Source: CAG-390 sp045644325 | Lineage (GTDB): Bacteria > Bacillota > Clostridia > Oscillospirales > CAG-272 | Assembly (NCBI GenBank): GCA_045644325.1 | Contig: JAZRGT010000020.1 | Location: forward strand, 1-35,440 | Reading direction: 5' to 3' | DNA: 35,440 nucleotides | In this document: positions 1 to 7,123 of the stretch, piece by piece | Position numbering within the stretch: position 1 is the stretch's first letter | Layout: each line of letters opens with the position of its first letter | Notes under the pieces: model-generated | What the model saw: only the letters and a program-made list of their open reading frames with translations | Told to the model about the DNA's origin: nothing | Databases searched by the model: none | Made by a program: the position numbers and the translations under genes

Positions 1-342
1 AACCATGGGGTTTGCGCCTGCGGTAACGTTCTTCATACCCTCGTGGATCATTGCCTGAGCGAGGAGGGTTGCGGTGGTTGTACCGTCACCGGCTGCATCG
101 TTGGTCTTGGTAGCAACTTCCTTTACGAGCTGTGCGCCCATATTTTCAGCGGGATCGTCAAGCTCGATCTCCTTTGCGATGGTAACACCGTCGTTGGTGA
201 TGAGGGGAGCGCCGTACTTCTTGTCAAGAACAACGTTTCTGCCCTTCGGGCCGAGAGTGATCTTGACGGTGTCGGCAAGCTTATCAACGCCGCGAAGAAG
301 GGCGTTTCTGGAATCAATTCCGTAGTAAATATCCTTAGCCAT
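1..342 (-). CDS. groL: GroEL chaperonin, N-terminal part (cut by window edge)
   Basis: First 114 codons of the 60-kDa chaperonin, an ATP-driven folding cage that works with GroES in the cytoplasm. The visible equatorial-domain motifs are diagnostic: TLGPKGRNVVL near residues 29-39, NDGVTIAKEIEL near 50-61, and the nucleotide-binding loop AAGDGTTTAT with the catalytic Asp near 84-93. The ATG at 342 is preceded by a gaaagga ribosome binding site. It lies 20 bp downstream of groES in the same operon. The gene continues past the left edge, so apical and C-terminal parts cannot be judged. Identification is essentially certain. Confidence 0.97.
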   Translation of the reverse strand, partial: MAKDIYYGIDSRNALLRGVDKLADTVKITLGPKGRNVVLDKKYGAPLITNDGVTIAKEIELDDPAENMGAQLVKEVATKTNDAAGDGTTTATLLAQAMIHEGMKNVTAGANPMV

Positions 343-362
343 AATTCAAATTTTCCTTTCGA

Positions 363-650
363 TTATTCGATAACGGCGAGAATGTCCTTCTCTGCCATGA
401 TGGTGTATTCAACACCGTCGAGCTTGACCTCGGTGCCCGAGTACTTAGCCGCGATGACCTTCTGTCCTACCTCGAGAGCAACGGGGATGATAACGCCGTC
501 GTCGTTCTTTTTGCCGGGGCCGACTGCAACTACTTCTGCGATCTGGGGCTTTTCCTGCGCGCTTGCGGTAAGTATGATACCGCTCTGGGTCTTCTCTTCT
601 GCTTCAACGAGCTTGATAACAACTCGGTCTGCAAGGGGTTTGATTGTCAT
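363..650 (-). CDS. groES: GroES co-chaperonin
   Basis: 95-residue co-chaperonin that caps the GroEL ring, the usual family length. It has the N-terminal KPLADRVVIK strand, the mobile loop around residues 17-30 (EEKTQSGIILTA), and the family core VVAVGPGK and KVIAAKYSGTEVKLDG. The ribosome binding site aaggagga lies just upstream of the ATG. It is the first gene of the groES-groEL operon and sits directly behind a CIRCE operator, so HrcA repression and heat induction are expected. The sequence shows nothing unusual. Confidence 0.98.
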   Translation of the reverse strand: MTIKPLADRVVIKLVEAEEKTQSGIILTASAQEKPQIAEVVAVGPGKKNDDGVIIPVALEVGQKVIAAKYSGTEVKLDGVEYTIMAEKDILAVIE

Positions 651-704
651 TTTTCTTCCTCCTTAGGGGGTAAAAGGCTTTCGCCTCAATAATTTACTTT
701 GATT

Positions 705-731
705 TTGGCACTCTTTTTATTCGAGTGCTAA
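705..731 (-). promoter_or_regulatory. CIRCE operator (HrcA binding site) of groES-groEL
   Basis: On the minus strand the site reads TTAGCACTC, 9 bp, GAGTGCCAA. This matches the CIRCE consensus TTAGCACTC-N9-GAGTGCTAA at 17 of 18 arm positions. It lies between the promoter and groES, as expected for HrcA repression. hrcA itself is not in this window. Confidence 0.96.
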
Positions 732-743
732 CATACGCCTATA

Positions 744-771
744 ATTGTACTACAAAATCTCAAAAAATCAA
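744..771 (-). promoter_or_regulatory. Sigma-A promoter of groES-groEL
   Basis: On the minus strand there is a TTGATT -35 (766-771), a 16-bp spacer and a TACAAT -10 (744-749). The predicted start of transcription falls just before the CIRCE element. Confidence 0.75.
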
Positions 772-874
772 GTACCTTTGCCTCAAATTAACATATTGTT
801 CACATATTTTTTAGCACCCGAGCGAGGAATTGCCAACATATTTCGAGCATATATACTATAAAGAGGTGATTTGC

Positions 875-2203
875 TTGATAGACTTTCTGAATTCGCGGAT
901 TTTGGGTGTTTTACTGCCAACAGCACTCATCGGCGCGGGGTTCTTCTTCATTATATATATGAAAGGCTTGCCGATTATTCGTCCGAGGGCGATAATTGCA
1001 CCGTTTTTGCGGAAAGAAACAGAAAAGGACGGTGTTTCGCCGCGTTCGGCACTCTGGCTTGCGCTCGGCGGGGTGCTTGGCGTCGGCAACATCGTCGGTG
1101 TCTCTGCGGCAATATTTTACGGCGGCGCGGGGGCGGGTTTCTGGATGTGCACCTCCGCGATCCTTGCATCCATACTCAAATATGCCGAGACGCTCCTCGC
1201 CCTCTCGCGCAGAAAGAACGGTAAACCTTCCTCAAGTGCGGAATACATAAATGATGTACTGAAAGAAAGAAAAAAGCCGAGATTTGGAGCAATATTGAGT
1301 TTTACCTTTGCTCTTCTCTGCCTCGTCAATTCGCTCTCGATGGGGTGTCTGATACAAGTCAACGCTATGGTCGGAGTTTGTCAGGATGTACTTCATATCA
1401 GACCGATAGCAACGGGCGTGCTTTGCGCCCTGCTTATGATCGCGGTATCGTCGGGCGGTCTGAAAAGGATATCGTCGGCAACAAACAGGATCGTGCCGTT
1501 TATGACCGTAGTTTTCTGTATTCTGTCATTTGCCGCGCTTGTAATAAAAGCGGATAAGATTCCCGATGCGGTCAAAGAAATATTCCGATCCGCATTCGAA
1601 TGGCGCGCAGTTACGGGCGGTATCGGCGGATTTTTCCTTTCAAAATCGGTTCGCCTCGGCGTAATGCGCGGTCTTATCAGCAACGAGGCGGGGGCGGGTA
1701 CTTCGCCGATGGCACATTCGGCATCATCCTCCGACTCGCCCGCAGAGCAGGGGTTTCTCGGGATAATCGAGGTCTTGATAGATACTGTTTTTCTCTGCAC
1801 TCTGACGGCGCTCGTCATTCTCGTCAGCTACCCCGAGGTCGAGCATTTTGCAGACAATTCGGTAATGATGACAGTCGGCGCTTACAGCGCGGCACTCGGC
1901 GCGTGGGTCGAGCCTCTGATGTGCGGTCTTGTTCTCCTTTTCGGGCTCGCCACGGTATTCTGCCAATGCTTTTACGGCAAGCTCTGTCTTTCACATCTGA
2001 CAAAAAATAAAACCGCCGAGAAGGTTCTGACGCTGTTATACGGAGCGGCGGCGCTCCTGAGTGCAGGAACGCCGCCGGGGGAGGTATGGGGAGTTGCCGA
2101 CCTTTCGATCGGTATTATGACTTTGATAAATATATCGATCCTCTTACTTGAACGAAAAAGGATAAAAGCGGAAACCTTTGCTTATTTCAACAAGGAAAGA
2201 TAA
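875..2203 (+). CDS. Alanine/glycine:cation symporter (AGCS family)
   Basis: Polytopic inner-membrane symporter of the AGCS family, which typically takes up alanine or glycine with sodium. Family motifs: LGGVLGVGNIVGV near residues 60-72, then a GGAGAGFWM stretch where relatives usually have GGPGA, and the signature SNEAGAGTSPMAHSA near 265-280. About 442 residues with roughly ten hydrophobic segments, slightly short for the family. The start is TTG at 875, chosen because agaggtgat lies 6 bp upstream; an in-frame TTG at 830 has no good ribosome binding site. The 3' end overlaps the convergent glycosyltransferase gene by 22 bp. Substrate not determinable from sequence. Confidence 0.88.
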   Translation: MIDFLNSRILGVLLPTALIGAGFFFIIYMKGLPIIRPRAIIAPFLRKETEKDGVSPRSALWLALGGVLGVGNIVGVSAAIFYGGAGAGFWMCTSAILASILKYAETLLALSRRKNGKPSSSAEYINDVLKERKKPRFGAILSFTFALLCLVNSLSMGCLIQVNAMVGVCQDVLHIRPIATGVLCALLMIAVSSGGLKRISSATNRIVPFMTVVFCILSFAALVIKADKIPDAVKEIFRSAFEWRAVTGGIGGFFLSKSVRLGVMRGLISNEAGAGTSPMAHSASSSDSPAEQGFLGIIEVLIDTVFLCTLTALVILVSYPEVEHFADNSVMMTVGAYSAALGAWVEPLMCGLVLLFGLATVFCQCFYGKLCLSHLTKNKTAEKVLTLLYGAAALLSAGTPPGEVWGVADLSIGIMTLINISILLLERKRIKAETFAYFNKER

Positions 2204-3306
2204 TATTCCTCAACCTCGTGAGCCATACGCTCGGAGGTGTATTTTGAGAGGTACTTTTCCTTTGCGGCAAGGGAAAGCGAGCGAAGCTTTTCTCCGTCAT
2301 TATAAAGAGCTTCAATCGCATCTGCGAAAGCATCTCTGTCACCGCGGTTGCATACGATTCCGCAGCCCTCGGCAATACGCTTGTTTCCTTCAAGATCGGA
2401 TACCACGGGAACAACGCCGAGGCTCATACCTTCAAGAAGCGAGAGATTCGTGGTTTCCGTGCCGACAGAGCAATTCACGTTCACGTCGCAGATATTCATA
2501 AGCGGAGCAATATCGGGAACAAAGCCGCAGATCTTTACTTTGTCGCCAAGATCTTTATGCTCAACGCTATCGCGGATATCTCCGAGCTTGCTTCCCTCTC
2601 CGACGATCAGGAAATACGCCTTATCAAGTCCGCGCTCGATACACTCCATTGCGGTGTCGATAAAAGTGCCGTGATCCTTTACTGCTTCCGAACGTGCGAA
2701 AATGCCGACAACGAAGGCACCCTCGGGAATGCCGTATTCAGCGCGAATAGCATTCTTCTCGTCCTCGCCGAGATTACGTAGAGCAGGCGCACCGTTATAG
2801 ATGACCTTGATCTTATCGCGGCGCAGAGCTTCAGCCGCAAGCGCATCAGCCGCGCTGTCGTCGGTAGCGATCGCGCCGTGAAGTGTCTTCTTCCATTCGC
2901 TTGCAAGCATCTGCTTGAATGGGAACCTCATATATTTCGCGCTCGGCATATCCGAACAATGCTTTGTAAGTATTACCCTCGGCACCTTTGCATCAACTCC
3001 CGCAAATCTTCCCGTTCTTGACGAATGGGTGTGAAGAATATCGGGGGCGAGTTTTTTGATCTTCTCCGCCAATATGCCTTGCATTTCGGGAGCATTCGAG
3101 CGGTCTGCGATACCGTAGGCGGTCACGACGGGAATACCGAGGGATTCGATCTCGGGGATCAGCGCGGCATCCTCGGGGAGAATGACGCTGTATTCAAAAC
3201 GCTCTCGGTCTGCCTCTTCGAGAAAGTATCGGAGAAGCCTTCCGGCTCCTCCGATATTCGAATCGGTAAGGATATGAGTTACTTTTATTTTAGCTGAGGA
3301 CTGCAT
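2182..3306 (-). CDS. Glycosyltransferase family 4 protein (GT-B fold)
   Basis: 374-residue GT-B glycosyltransferase. The N-terminal half begins KVTHILTDSNIGGAGRLL, with the glycine loop typical of GT4 enzymes, and includes the PDILHTHSSRTGRFAG segment. The C-terminal half has the nucleotide-sugar site: VGIFARSEAVKDHGTFI, FLIVGEGS, KICGFVPD and the E-x7-E-type region SLLEGMSLGVVPVVSD. No membrane segment, so it is cytosolic or membrane-peripheral. Its ATG overlaps the end of hom by 17 bp, so translation is probably coupled, although the functions are unrelated. Donor and acceptor are unknown; such enzymes usually act in capsule, glycolipid or cell-wall glycan synthesis. Confidence 0.88.
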   Translation of the reverse strand: MQSSAKIKVTHILTDSNIGGAGRLLRYFLEEADRERFEYSVILPEDAALIPEIESLGIPVVTAYGIADRSNAPEMQGILAEKIKKLAPDILHTHSSRTGRFAGVDAKVPRVILTKHCSDMPSAKYMRFPFKQMLASEWKKTLHGAIATDDSAADALAAEALRRDKIKVIYNGAPALRNLGEDEKNAIRAEYGIPEGAFVVGIFARSEAVKDHGTFIDTAMECIERGLDKAYFLIVGEGSKLGDIRDSVEHKDLGDKVKICGFVPDIAPLMNICDVNVNCSVGTETTNLSLLEGMSLGVVPVVSDLEGNKRIAEGCGIVCNRGDRDAFADAIEALYNDGEKLRSLSLAAKEKYLSKYTSERMAHEVEEYYLSLLK

Positions 3307-4486
3307 AGGTCTTTACGCTTCCTTCAAGCACGGGCTCGGAGCACATTACCGCATGGATATCACCGCTGCAGGAAACAAAGGAAATATCGATCTTTCCTTC
3401 AACAGCGTTCTTCAAAGCTTCGCCGTTCTCGAAGATATGGCAGAACTTCTTTGCCACGGTTCCGATAACTTCATCTGCGGGAAGAATGTCATTTTCCTCA
3501 GCCTTATCCCAGAAGAGTCTTGCGGGTGCGGCGTACTTTGTTTCAAGCGCATCGATAACGTCTGCAACTACAGCGCCCGCGGTGGGGAGCTGACCTGCGC
3601 CTCTGCCGTAGAACATTGCATCACCAAGCATATTGCCGCGAACAAGAATGCTGTTGAAAACATCGTTTACGTGTGCCATCGGGCAGGAATCTTCAACAAA
3701 TTCGGGAGAAACGGTAGCATAGATACGTCCGTCCTCAAGCTTGCCGGCGCGTCCGATCAGCTTGACCGAGCAGCCAAAGGACTCGGCAACCGCGATATCG
3801 GTAAGCGAAACCTCGGTAATTCCCTTCGCCTTAAGCATATCCATAGGAATAAGCTTGCCGTAGGAAAGAGCGGCAAGAATAGCGATCTTGCGGAGCGCAT
3901 CGGTGCCCTCTACGTCTGCCGCGGGGTTAGCCTCGGCGTAACCGAGCTTCTGCGCGTCCTTGAGGACATCCTCATAGGTGCAGCCCTCGTTGGTCATACG
4001 GGTGAGGATATAATTGGTAGTTCCGTTGAGGATACCGTAAACGCCCTCGATCTCGTTGGATGCGAGGTCATTGATAAGGGGACGGATGATCGGGATTCCG
4101 CCGCCGACACTCGCCTCAAAGAGATAGCGAACTCCCTTCGCTCTTGCAAGCTCAAGAAGCTCGTCGCCGCAATCGGCAACTACAGCCTTGTTTGCGGTAA
4201 CAACGCTCTTGCCCGCCTCGATGCAAGCACGGGTGAAATCGGATGCGGGATGGATACCGCCCATAACCTCGACTACAACCTTTACCTCGGGATCGTTCAG
4301 AATCACGTTGATATCGTTGACAACTCGATCTGCGTAGGGAGTGCCCGAAAGATCGCGGATCTCGAGAATATATTTGAGATATACCTCCTCGCCGAGGCGG
4401 GAAGCCAGAAGCTTTTTATTTTCTTCAATAACCTTGGCAACGCCGCTTCCGATAACGCCGTAGCCCATAAGTGCAATGTTAAGCAT
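3290..4486 (-). CDS. hom: Homoserine dehydrogenase
   Basis: NAD(P)H-dependent reduction of aspartate semialdehyde to homoserine, the branch point to threonine and methionine. It has the Rossmann motif GYGVIGSGVAKVI near residues 8-20, VVTANKAVVAD near 100-110, GGGIPIIRPL and LNGTTNYILTRM, then EANPAADVEGTDALRKIAIL, all characteristic of the catalytic domain. The ATG at 4486 has aaggagc upstream; a longer in-frame reading to 4546 lacks a binding site. About 398 residues: after the catalytic domain only about 60 residues remain and no clear ACT domain is visible, so threonine feedback may be altered. Confidence 0.95.
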   Translation of the reverse strand: MLNIALMGYGVIGSGVAKVIEENKKLLASRLGEEVYLKYILEIRDLSGTPYADRVVNDINVILNDPEVKVVVEVMGGIHPASDFTRACIEAGKSVVTANKAVVADCGDELLELARAKGVRYLFEASVGGGIPIIRPLINDLASNEIEGVYGILNGTTNYILTRMTNEGCTYEDVLKDAQKLGYAEANPAADVEGTDALRKIAILAALSYGKLIPMDMLKAKGITEVSLTDIAVAESFGCSVKLIGRAGKLEDGRIYATVSPEFVEDSCPMAHVNDVFNSILVRGNMLGDAMFYGRGAGQLPTAGAVVADVIDALETKYAAPARLFWDKAEENDILPADEVIGTVAKKFCHIFENGEALKNAVEGKIDISFVSCSGDIHAVMCSEPVLEGSVKTYAVLS

Positions 4487-4517
4487 ACTTTTTGCTCCTT
4501 TTTGTTTATTACACAAT

Positions 4518-4546
4518 ATGATATCACATTTTTTCAAAAAAATCAA
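4518..4546 (-). promoter_or_regulatory. Sigma-A promoter of hom-glycosyltransferase
   Basis: On the minus strand: TTGATT (4541-4546), 17 bp, TATCAT (4518-4523) preceded by TGTGA, an extended -10. Confidence 0.75.
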
Positions 4547-4555
4547 TAAAAACTA

Positions 4556-4584
4556 TTGAAAAAGTTCATTTTTTATGATAATAT
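4556..4584 (+). promoter_or_regulatory. Sigma-A promoter of the DUF4364 gene
   Basis: TTGAAA (4556-4561), 17 bp, TAATAT (4579-4584) with TGA just upstream, an extended -10. It is divergent from the hom promoter. Confidence 0.75.
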
Positions 4585-4618
4585 TTATATATAGCGACTC
4601 AAACAAGGAGAATTATCA

Positions 4619-5170
4619 ATGTCATCACCCATCGGAAGCAAGCGAACGGTAAAGATCTTCGTGCTTTACCTTCTTGAAAATATAAATTACCCCCTCGAAT
4701 ACTGCACCATCAACGACATCGTTATGCAGACCGACTACGTTATGTTCCTCGACTTTGCCGAGAGCTTCAACGAGATGGTCGACGGCGGTCTTATCGACTC
4801 TTTTGAGGAAAACGGACTGACCTACTATCAGGTCAGCGAAAAGGGACGCATCGTGGCGCAGGCATTCAAGTCCGACGTCCTTTCCTCCGTCCTCGACTCG
4901 GCAATGACCGCGGCTCTGCGTTACCTCGACTTCACCAAGCGCGGTATCACAACCGAATGCCGCATTGAGCGCGTTGACCCCAAGACGGGCAGATGCTACG
5001 TTTACTGCGCCCTGACCGAGAAGAAGGACGTCATTTTCGAAGCAACCATCGCAGTCGACAGCCTCGACCGCGCGCGCCGTATGAAGGCAAATTTCGACGA
5101 CCGCCCCGAGGTCATCTACCGAGGCTTCACCGCGCTGATGGCGGGTAACGTAAACTTCCTTTTTGATTAA
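4619..5170 (+). CDS. DUF4364 family protein
   Basis: 183-residue protein of a family confined largely to Clostridia. The N-terminal 80 residues (KIFVLYLLENINYPLEY, TINDIVMQTDYV, YYQVSEKGRIVA) look like a winged helix, and the rest (DVIFEATIAVDSLDRARRM) fits the family's C-terminal alpha/beta part. No membrane segments, so a cytoplasmic, possibly DNA-binding protein. acaaggag precedes the ATG by 8 bp. It is monocistronic with its own promoter and terminator. The biochemical role of the family is not established; regulation is an inference from the winged-helix-like start. Confidence 0.85.
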   Translation: MSSPIGSKRTVKIFVLYLLENINYPLEYCTINDIVMQTDYVMFLDFAESFNEMVDGGLIDSFEENGLTYYQVSEKGRIVAQAFKSDVLSSVLDSAMTAALRYLDFTKRGITTECRIERVDPKTGRCYVYCALTEKKDVIFEATIAVDSLDRARRMKANFDDRPEVIYRGFTALMAGNVNFLFD

Positions 5171-5176
5171 TAAAAG

Positions 5177-5206
5177 CGGGAGCTTCATCGCGGAAGCTCC
5201 CGTTTT
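5177..5206. terminator. Intrinsic terminator, bidirectional
   Basis: 10-bp stem cgggagcttc/gaagctcccg with a 6-nt loop, followed by TTTT on the plus strand and preceded by AAAA. It ends DUF4364 and also serves the convergent phosphatase gene, whose stop codon lies within it. Confidence 0.9.
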
Positions 5207-5630
5207 ATATTTCAAATGCATCGAGCATCATCCGATAACAATACATATTCGGAGAAAACGCATCGTTATTAAACACAGCCGAATCATCGCCGAGCAGATA
5301 CTTCTGTATTGCCGCCATTACGCCCGCAGACCGCGAAACGCCGACCTCGCAGTGCACGATTATGCACTCGACCTTATCCTTGTAGGCTAAAACATAATCC
5401 CTGATCTTCGCGGCATCCTCGGTAGTCATCAGGACGTCACCGTCGGAGCAAGTATCCTCATCGACATCGTCAAATTGAAGTCTGCAAAGTCCTATGATAT
5501 TGCTGTTTCGCGCGAAGACATTTGGACCAAGTATGGGATCGGTAATTGAAATTATCAAAGTCGGTTCATTTATCCGGTACGACTCTCTCTTCGCCTTTTG
5601 GCGGGAATAAACATAAAACTTCATAATCAT
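5205..5630 (-). CDS. Cysteine-based dual-specificity-type protein phosphatase
   Basis: 141-residue protein with the phosphatase loop VHCEVGVSRSAGV. His93, nucleophile Cys94 and Arg100 form the C-x5-R signature of Tyr/dual-specificity phosphatases. Acidic residues at 54-59 (DDVDED) could supply the general acid. Dephosphorylation of a phosphoprotein is likely, but phosphoinositide or nucleotide substrates are not excluded. Its start overlaps the upstream gene by ATGA (5627-5630) and has little ribosome binding site of its own, so translation is probably coupled. The gene is AT-richer than the surrounding housekeeping genes, consistent with an accessory segment. Confidence 0.8.
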   Translation of the reverse strand: MIMKFYVYSRQKAKRESYRINEPTLIISITDPILGPNVFARNSNIIGLCRLQFDDVDEDTCSDGDVLMTTEDAAKIRDYVLAYKDKVECIIVHCEVGVSRSAGVMAAIQKYLLGDDSAVFNNDAFSPNMYCYRMMLDAFEI

Positions 5631-6112
5631 CCAAATTTTTGAATATATCTTTTAGCCTCGTTTCTGATCCAACTTCTCTTATGCTCTGTAAAAGGTTTTA
5701 TCAGATCAACACACTGTCCTGCCTGCATTTTATACAGAGTGTAGATTACTTGACCGTCCACATCACCGTCGCAGAGGATCGGAATTAACACTTCCGCGTA
5801 TTCGTTATAAGCTTTCTTTCCCAAAAGCATAACAAAACTTTGTCTTCCTCTTTTTGCTTTTATATCAAGGGAAATACCGATTATTCTGCCTATTTGCTCC
5901 ACGTTAAATTTCTTTTTGTTTTTAACAGTCAATAGTCGTATCTCCTCACCGATATTCCAGATTTCGTGTTCAAACATATACCAATCATGCACATCCGGCG
6001 CTTCCTTCATATACGGCAAATCAGGCAATTCGGTATCGGGAATTTTTTCTTCAGCTTTTTTCAATAGCTTGTCAACTTCGCAATCGAACAATTCTCTGTC
6101 ACTTGCCGTCAT
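5627..6112 (-). CDS. Hypothetical protein, possibly HEAT-like C-terminus
   Basis: I do not recognise this 161-residue soluble protein. The ATG at 6112 is chosen because aaaggaga lies 7 bp upstream; a longer in-frame start at 6142 would sit in front of that site. The first 60 residues are acidic and helical (ELFDCEVDKLLKKAEEK). The last 40 (GDVDGQVIYTLYKM, IKPFTEHKRSWIRNEAKRYI) resemble one HEAT-like helical pair, seen by eye only. It is co-transcribed with the phosphatase by a 4-bp overlap and has its own promoter inside repeat copy A. It may be a partner or substrate of the phosphatase, which is inference from the overlap. Confidence 0.65.
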   Translation of the reverse strand: MTASDRELFDCEVDKLLKKAEEKIPDTELPDLPYMKEAPDVHDWYMFEHEIWNIGEEIRLLTVKNKKKFNVEQIGRIIGISLDIKAKRGRQSFVMLLGKKAYNEYAEVLIPILCDGDVDGQVIYTLYKMQAGQCVDLIKPFTEHKRSWIRNEAKRYIQKFG

Positions 6113-6146
6113 TTCAAATTCTCCTTTTCGATTCGGTATCAAAGAA

Positions 6147-6175
6147 ATTATACCATAAAAGCAGAAAAATGTAAA
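6147..6175 (-). promoter_or_regulatory. Promoter of the unknown protein-phosphatase operon (repeat copy A)
   Basis: On the minus strand: TTTACA (6170-6175), 17 bp, TATAAT (6147-6152) preceded by ATGG. The same promoter recurs in copy B at 7060-7088. Confidence 0.75.
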
Positions 6176-6177
6176 TA

Positions 6178-6204
6178 GGGCGGCTCGATTTAGTCAAGCC
6201 GCCC
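6178..6204 (-). terminator. Hairpin behind the cotJC-like remnant
   Basis: 8-bp stem gggcggct/agccgccc with an 11-nt loop. It occupies the same place as the hairpin at 7091-7116. The T-tract is poor (TATTTACATTTTT on the minus strand), so it is a moderate terminator at best. Confidence 0.55.
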
Positions 6205-6212
6205 ATTTTCAT

Positions 6213-6290
6213 TTACTTCGTCTTTTTATCAAACGCGGGGTTGAATGCGTAGAAATTCCTTGCATCGGCATTACAATTGCAGAGAGCCAT
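6213..6290 (-). pseudogene. Remnant of a second cotJC 3' end
   Basis: A 25-codon open frame starts at ATG 6290 and ends with NFYAFNPAFDKKTK and a stop. These last 14 residues match the true CotJC C-terminus (NFYAFNPAFDKKMK) except for one. The preceding 11 residues (MALCNCNADAR) have no match to CotJC. There is no convincing ribosome binding site. Best read as a decayed 3' fragment of a cotJC copy; expression as a microprotein is possible but unsupported. Confidence 0.7.
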
Positions 6291-6314
6291 ATGTTGCTCA
6301 ACTTCTTATTGGAT

Positions 6315-7004
6315 TTATTCAGAAAACAACTCTTCTAACCATTCTTCTGGTAAAACATATTCTTTATCTTCAATCCTAATTGAATATGCTTTATCGTCAA
6401 ATGACATTACCGTCAAAGGTATAATTAGGTTGATATCTTCCTGCAGAACACCGCAAACCGACCCGTAAGCATAGAGATTTTTCCACGTACCGTCCGGTTG
6501 CTTTACTAAATCATACAGACCTGCTTCCGTTGCTGTTTGTCCGCTTCTTATATCACTGAGGAACTGTTCACATTCGGTTATCCCTTTTGGGGCGCTTGGT
6601 ATTTCAGTATTACTAAAGAGAGATCCTTCTACCAACACAAATCTAATACAATTTTCAAGAGAAACTTCCGTTTTAAGCAAATCGGATTTTACATACATGG
6701 CACCGAACTCATTATAGGGATAATATCTTACTAAAACATCTTGACTGCCGTTAACAGAATACATCCCTGTTTGAACAATACTGAAAAGATGATTAAACTC
6801 CTCTATTTCCCCTTTCACATGACCGATAAACTCCCACTTGCCAAAGCACCAGACCGTGCCTTCATTACCGACAAAGGTATATTCGGTGCCGTCATTTGCG
6901 ACTATGGTTTTGTTGTCGGTTTCTGTAAAACTGACGTTGCTGTTACAAGAAACAAATAAAAATACAATTACCAAACAAATAAAAACAACGGAAAGTTTTC
7001 TCAT
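6315..7004 (-). CDS. Putative lipoprotein of unknown function
   Basis: 229-residue secreted lipoprotein: MRKLSVVF start, hydrophobic core, then lipobox FVSC with Cys at residue 20. The mature part begins with a low-complexity NSNVSFTETDNKT linker, followed by beta-rich sequence with no domain I recognise. gaggta lies 6 bp before the ATG, and a promoter lies in repeat copy B. The gene is clearly AT-richer than its neighbours and sits between two copies of the cotJC tail, suggesting it was inserted there. Function unknown; a surface or ligand-binding role is only an inference from the signal. Confidence 0.7.
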   Translation of the reverse strand: MRKLSVVFICLVIVFLFVSCNSNVSFTETDNKTIVANDGTEYTFVGNEGTVWCFGKWEFIGHVKGEIEEFNHLFSIVQTGMYSVNGSQDVLVRYYPYNEFGAMYVKSDLLKTEVSLENCIRFVLVEGSLFSNTEIPSAPKGITECEQFLSDIRSGQTATEAGLYDLVKQPDGTWKNLYAYGSVCGVLQEDINLIIPLTVMSFDDKAYSIRIEDKEYVLPEEWLEELFSE

Positions 7005-7059
7005 TGTATTACCTCGTAAATTATCATATTATTTTATGTATTGCAAATTCTACATAATA

Positions 7060-7088
7060 ATTATACCATACCCTCATAAAAATGTAAA
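7060..7088 (-). promoter_or_regulatory. Promoter of the lipoprotein gene (repeat copy B)
   Basis: On the minus strand: TTTACA (7083-7088), 17 bp ending TATGG, TATAAT (7060-7065). Confidence 0.75.
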
Positions 7089-7090
7089 TA

Positions 7091-7116
7091 GGACGGCGCA
7101 ATTTCTCGAGCCGTCC
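7091..7116 (-). terminator. Hairpin behind cotJC
   Basis: 7-bp stem ggacggc/gccgtcc just after the cotJC stop codon, followed on the minus strand by TATTTACATTTTTAT. The T-tract is interrupted, so termination may be partial. Confidence 0.6.
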
Positions 7117-7123
7117 GTTTTAT

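Larger units (their letters stand above)
6146..6262. repeat. Direct repeat copy A: cotJC tail, terminator and promoter
   Basis: Imperfect direct copy of 7059-7171. On the minus strand it carries, in order, the last codons of a cotJC-like gene, a GC-rich hairpin and a TTTACA-N17-TATAAT promoter. The segment 6222-6257 is nearly identical to 7132-7168; the hairpin and spacer are more diverged. The two copies flank the lipoprotein gene at 6315-7004. Confidence 0.85.

Noticed and set aside
830..874. Earlier TTG start for the AGCS symporter
   Set aside because: No matching ribosome binding site, whereas TTG 875 has agaggtgat 6 bp upstream and gives a normal N-terminus.
3353..4549. 398-codon plus-strand frame opposite hom
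   Set aside because: Antisense shadow of a clearly identified homoserine dehydrogenase, with no ribosome binding site and no recognisable motif.
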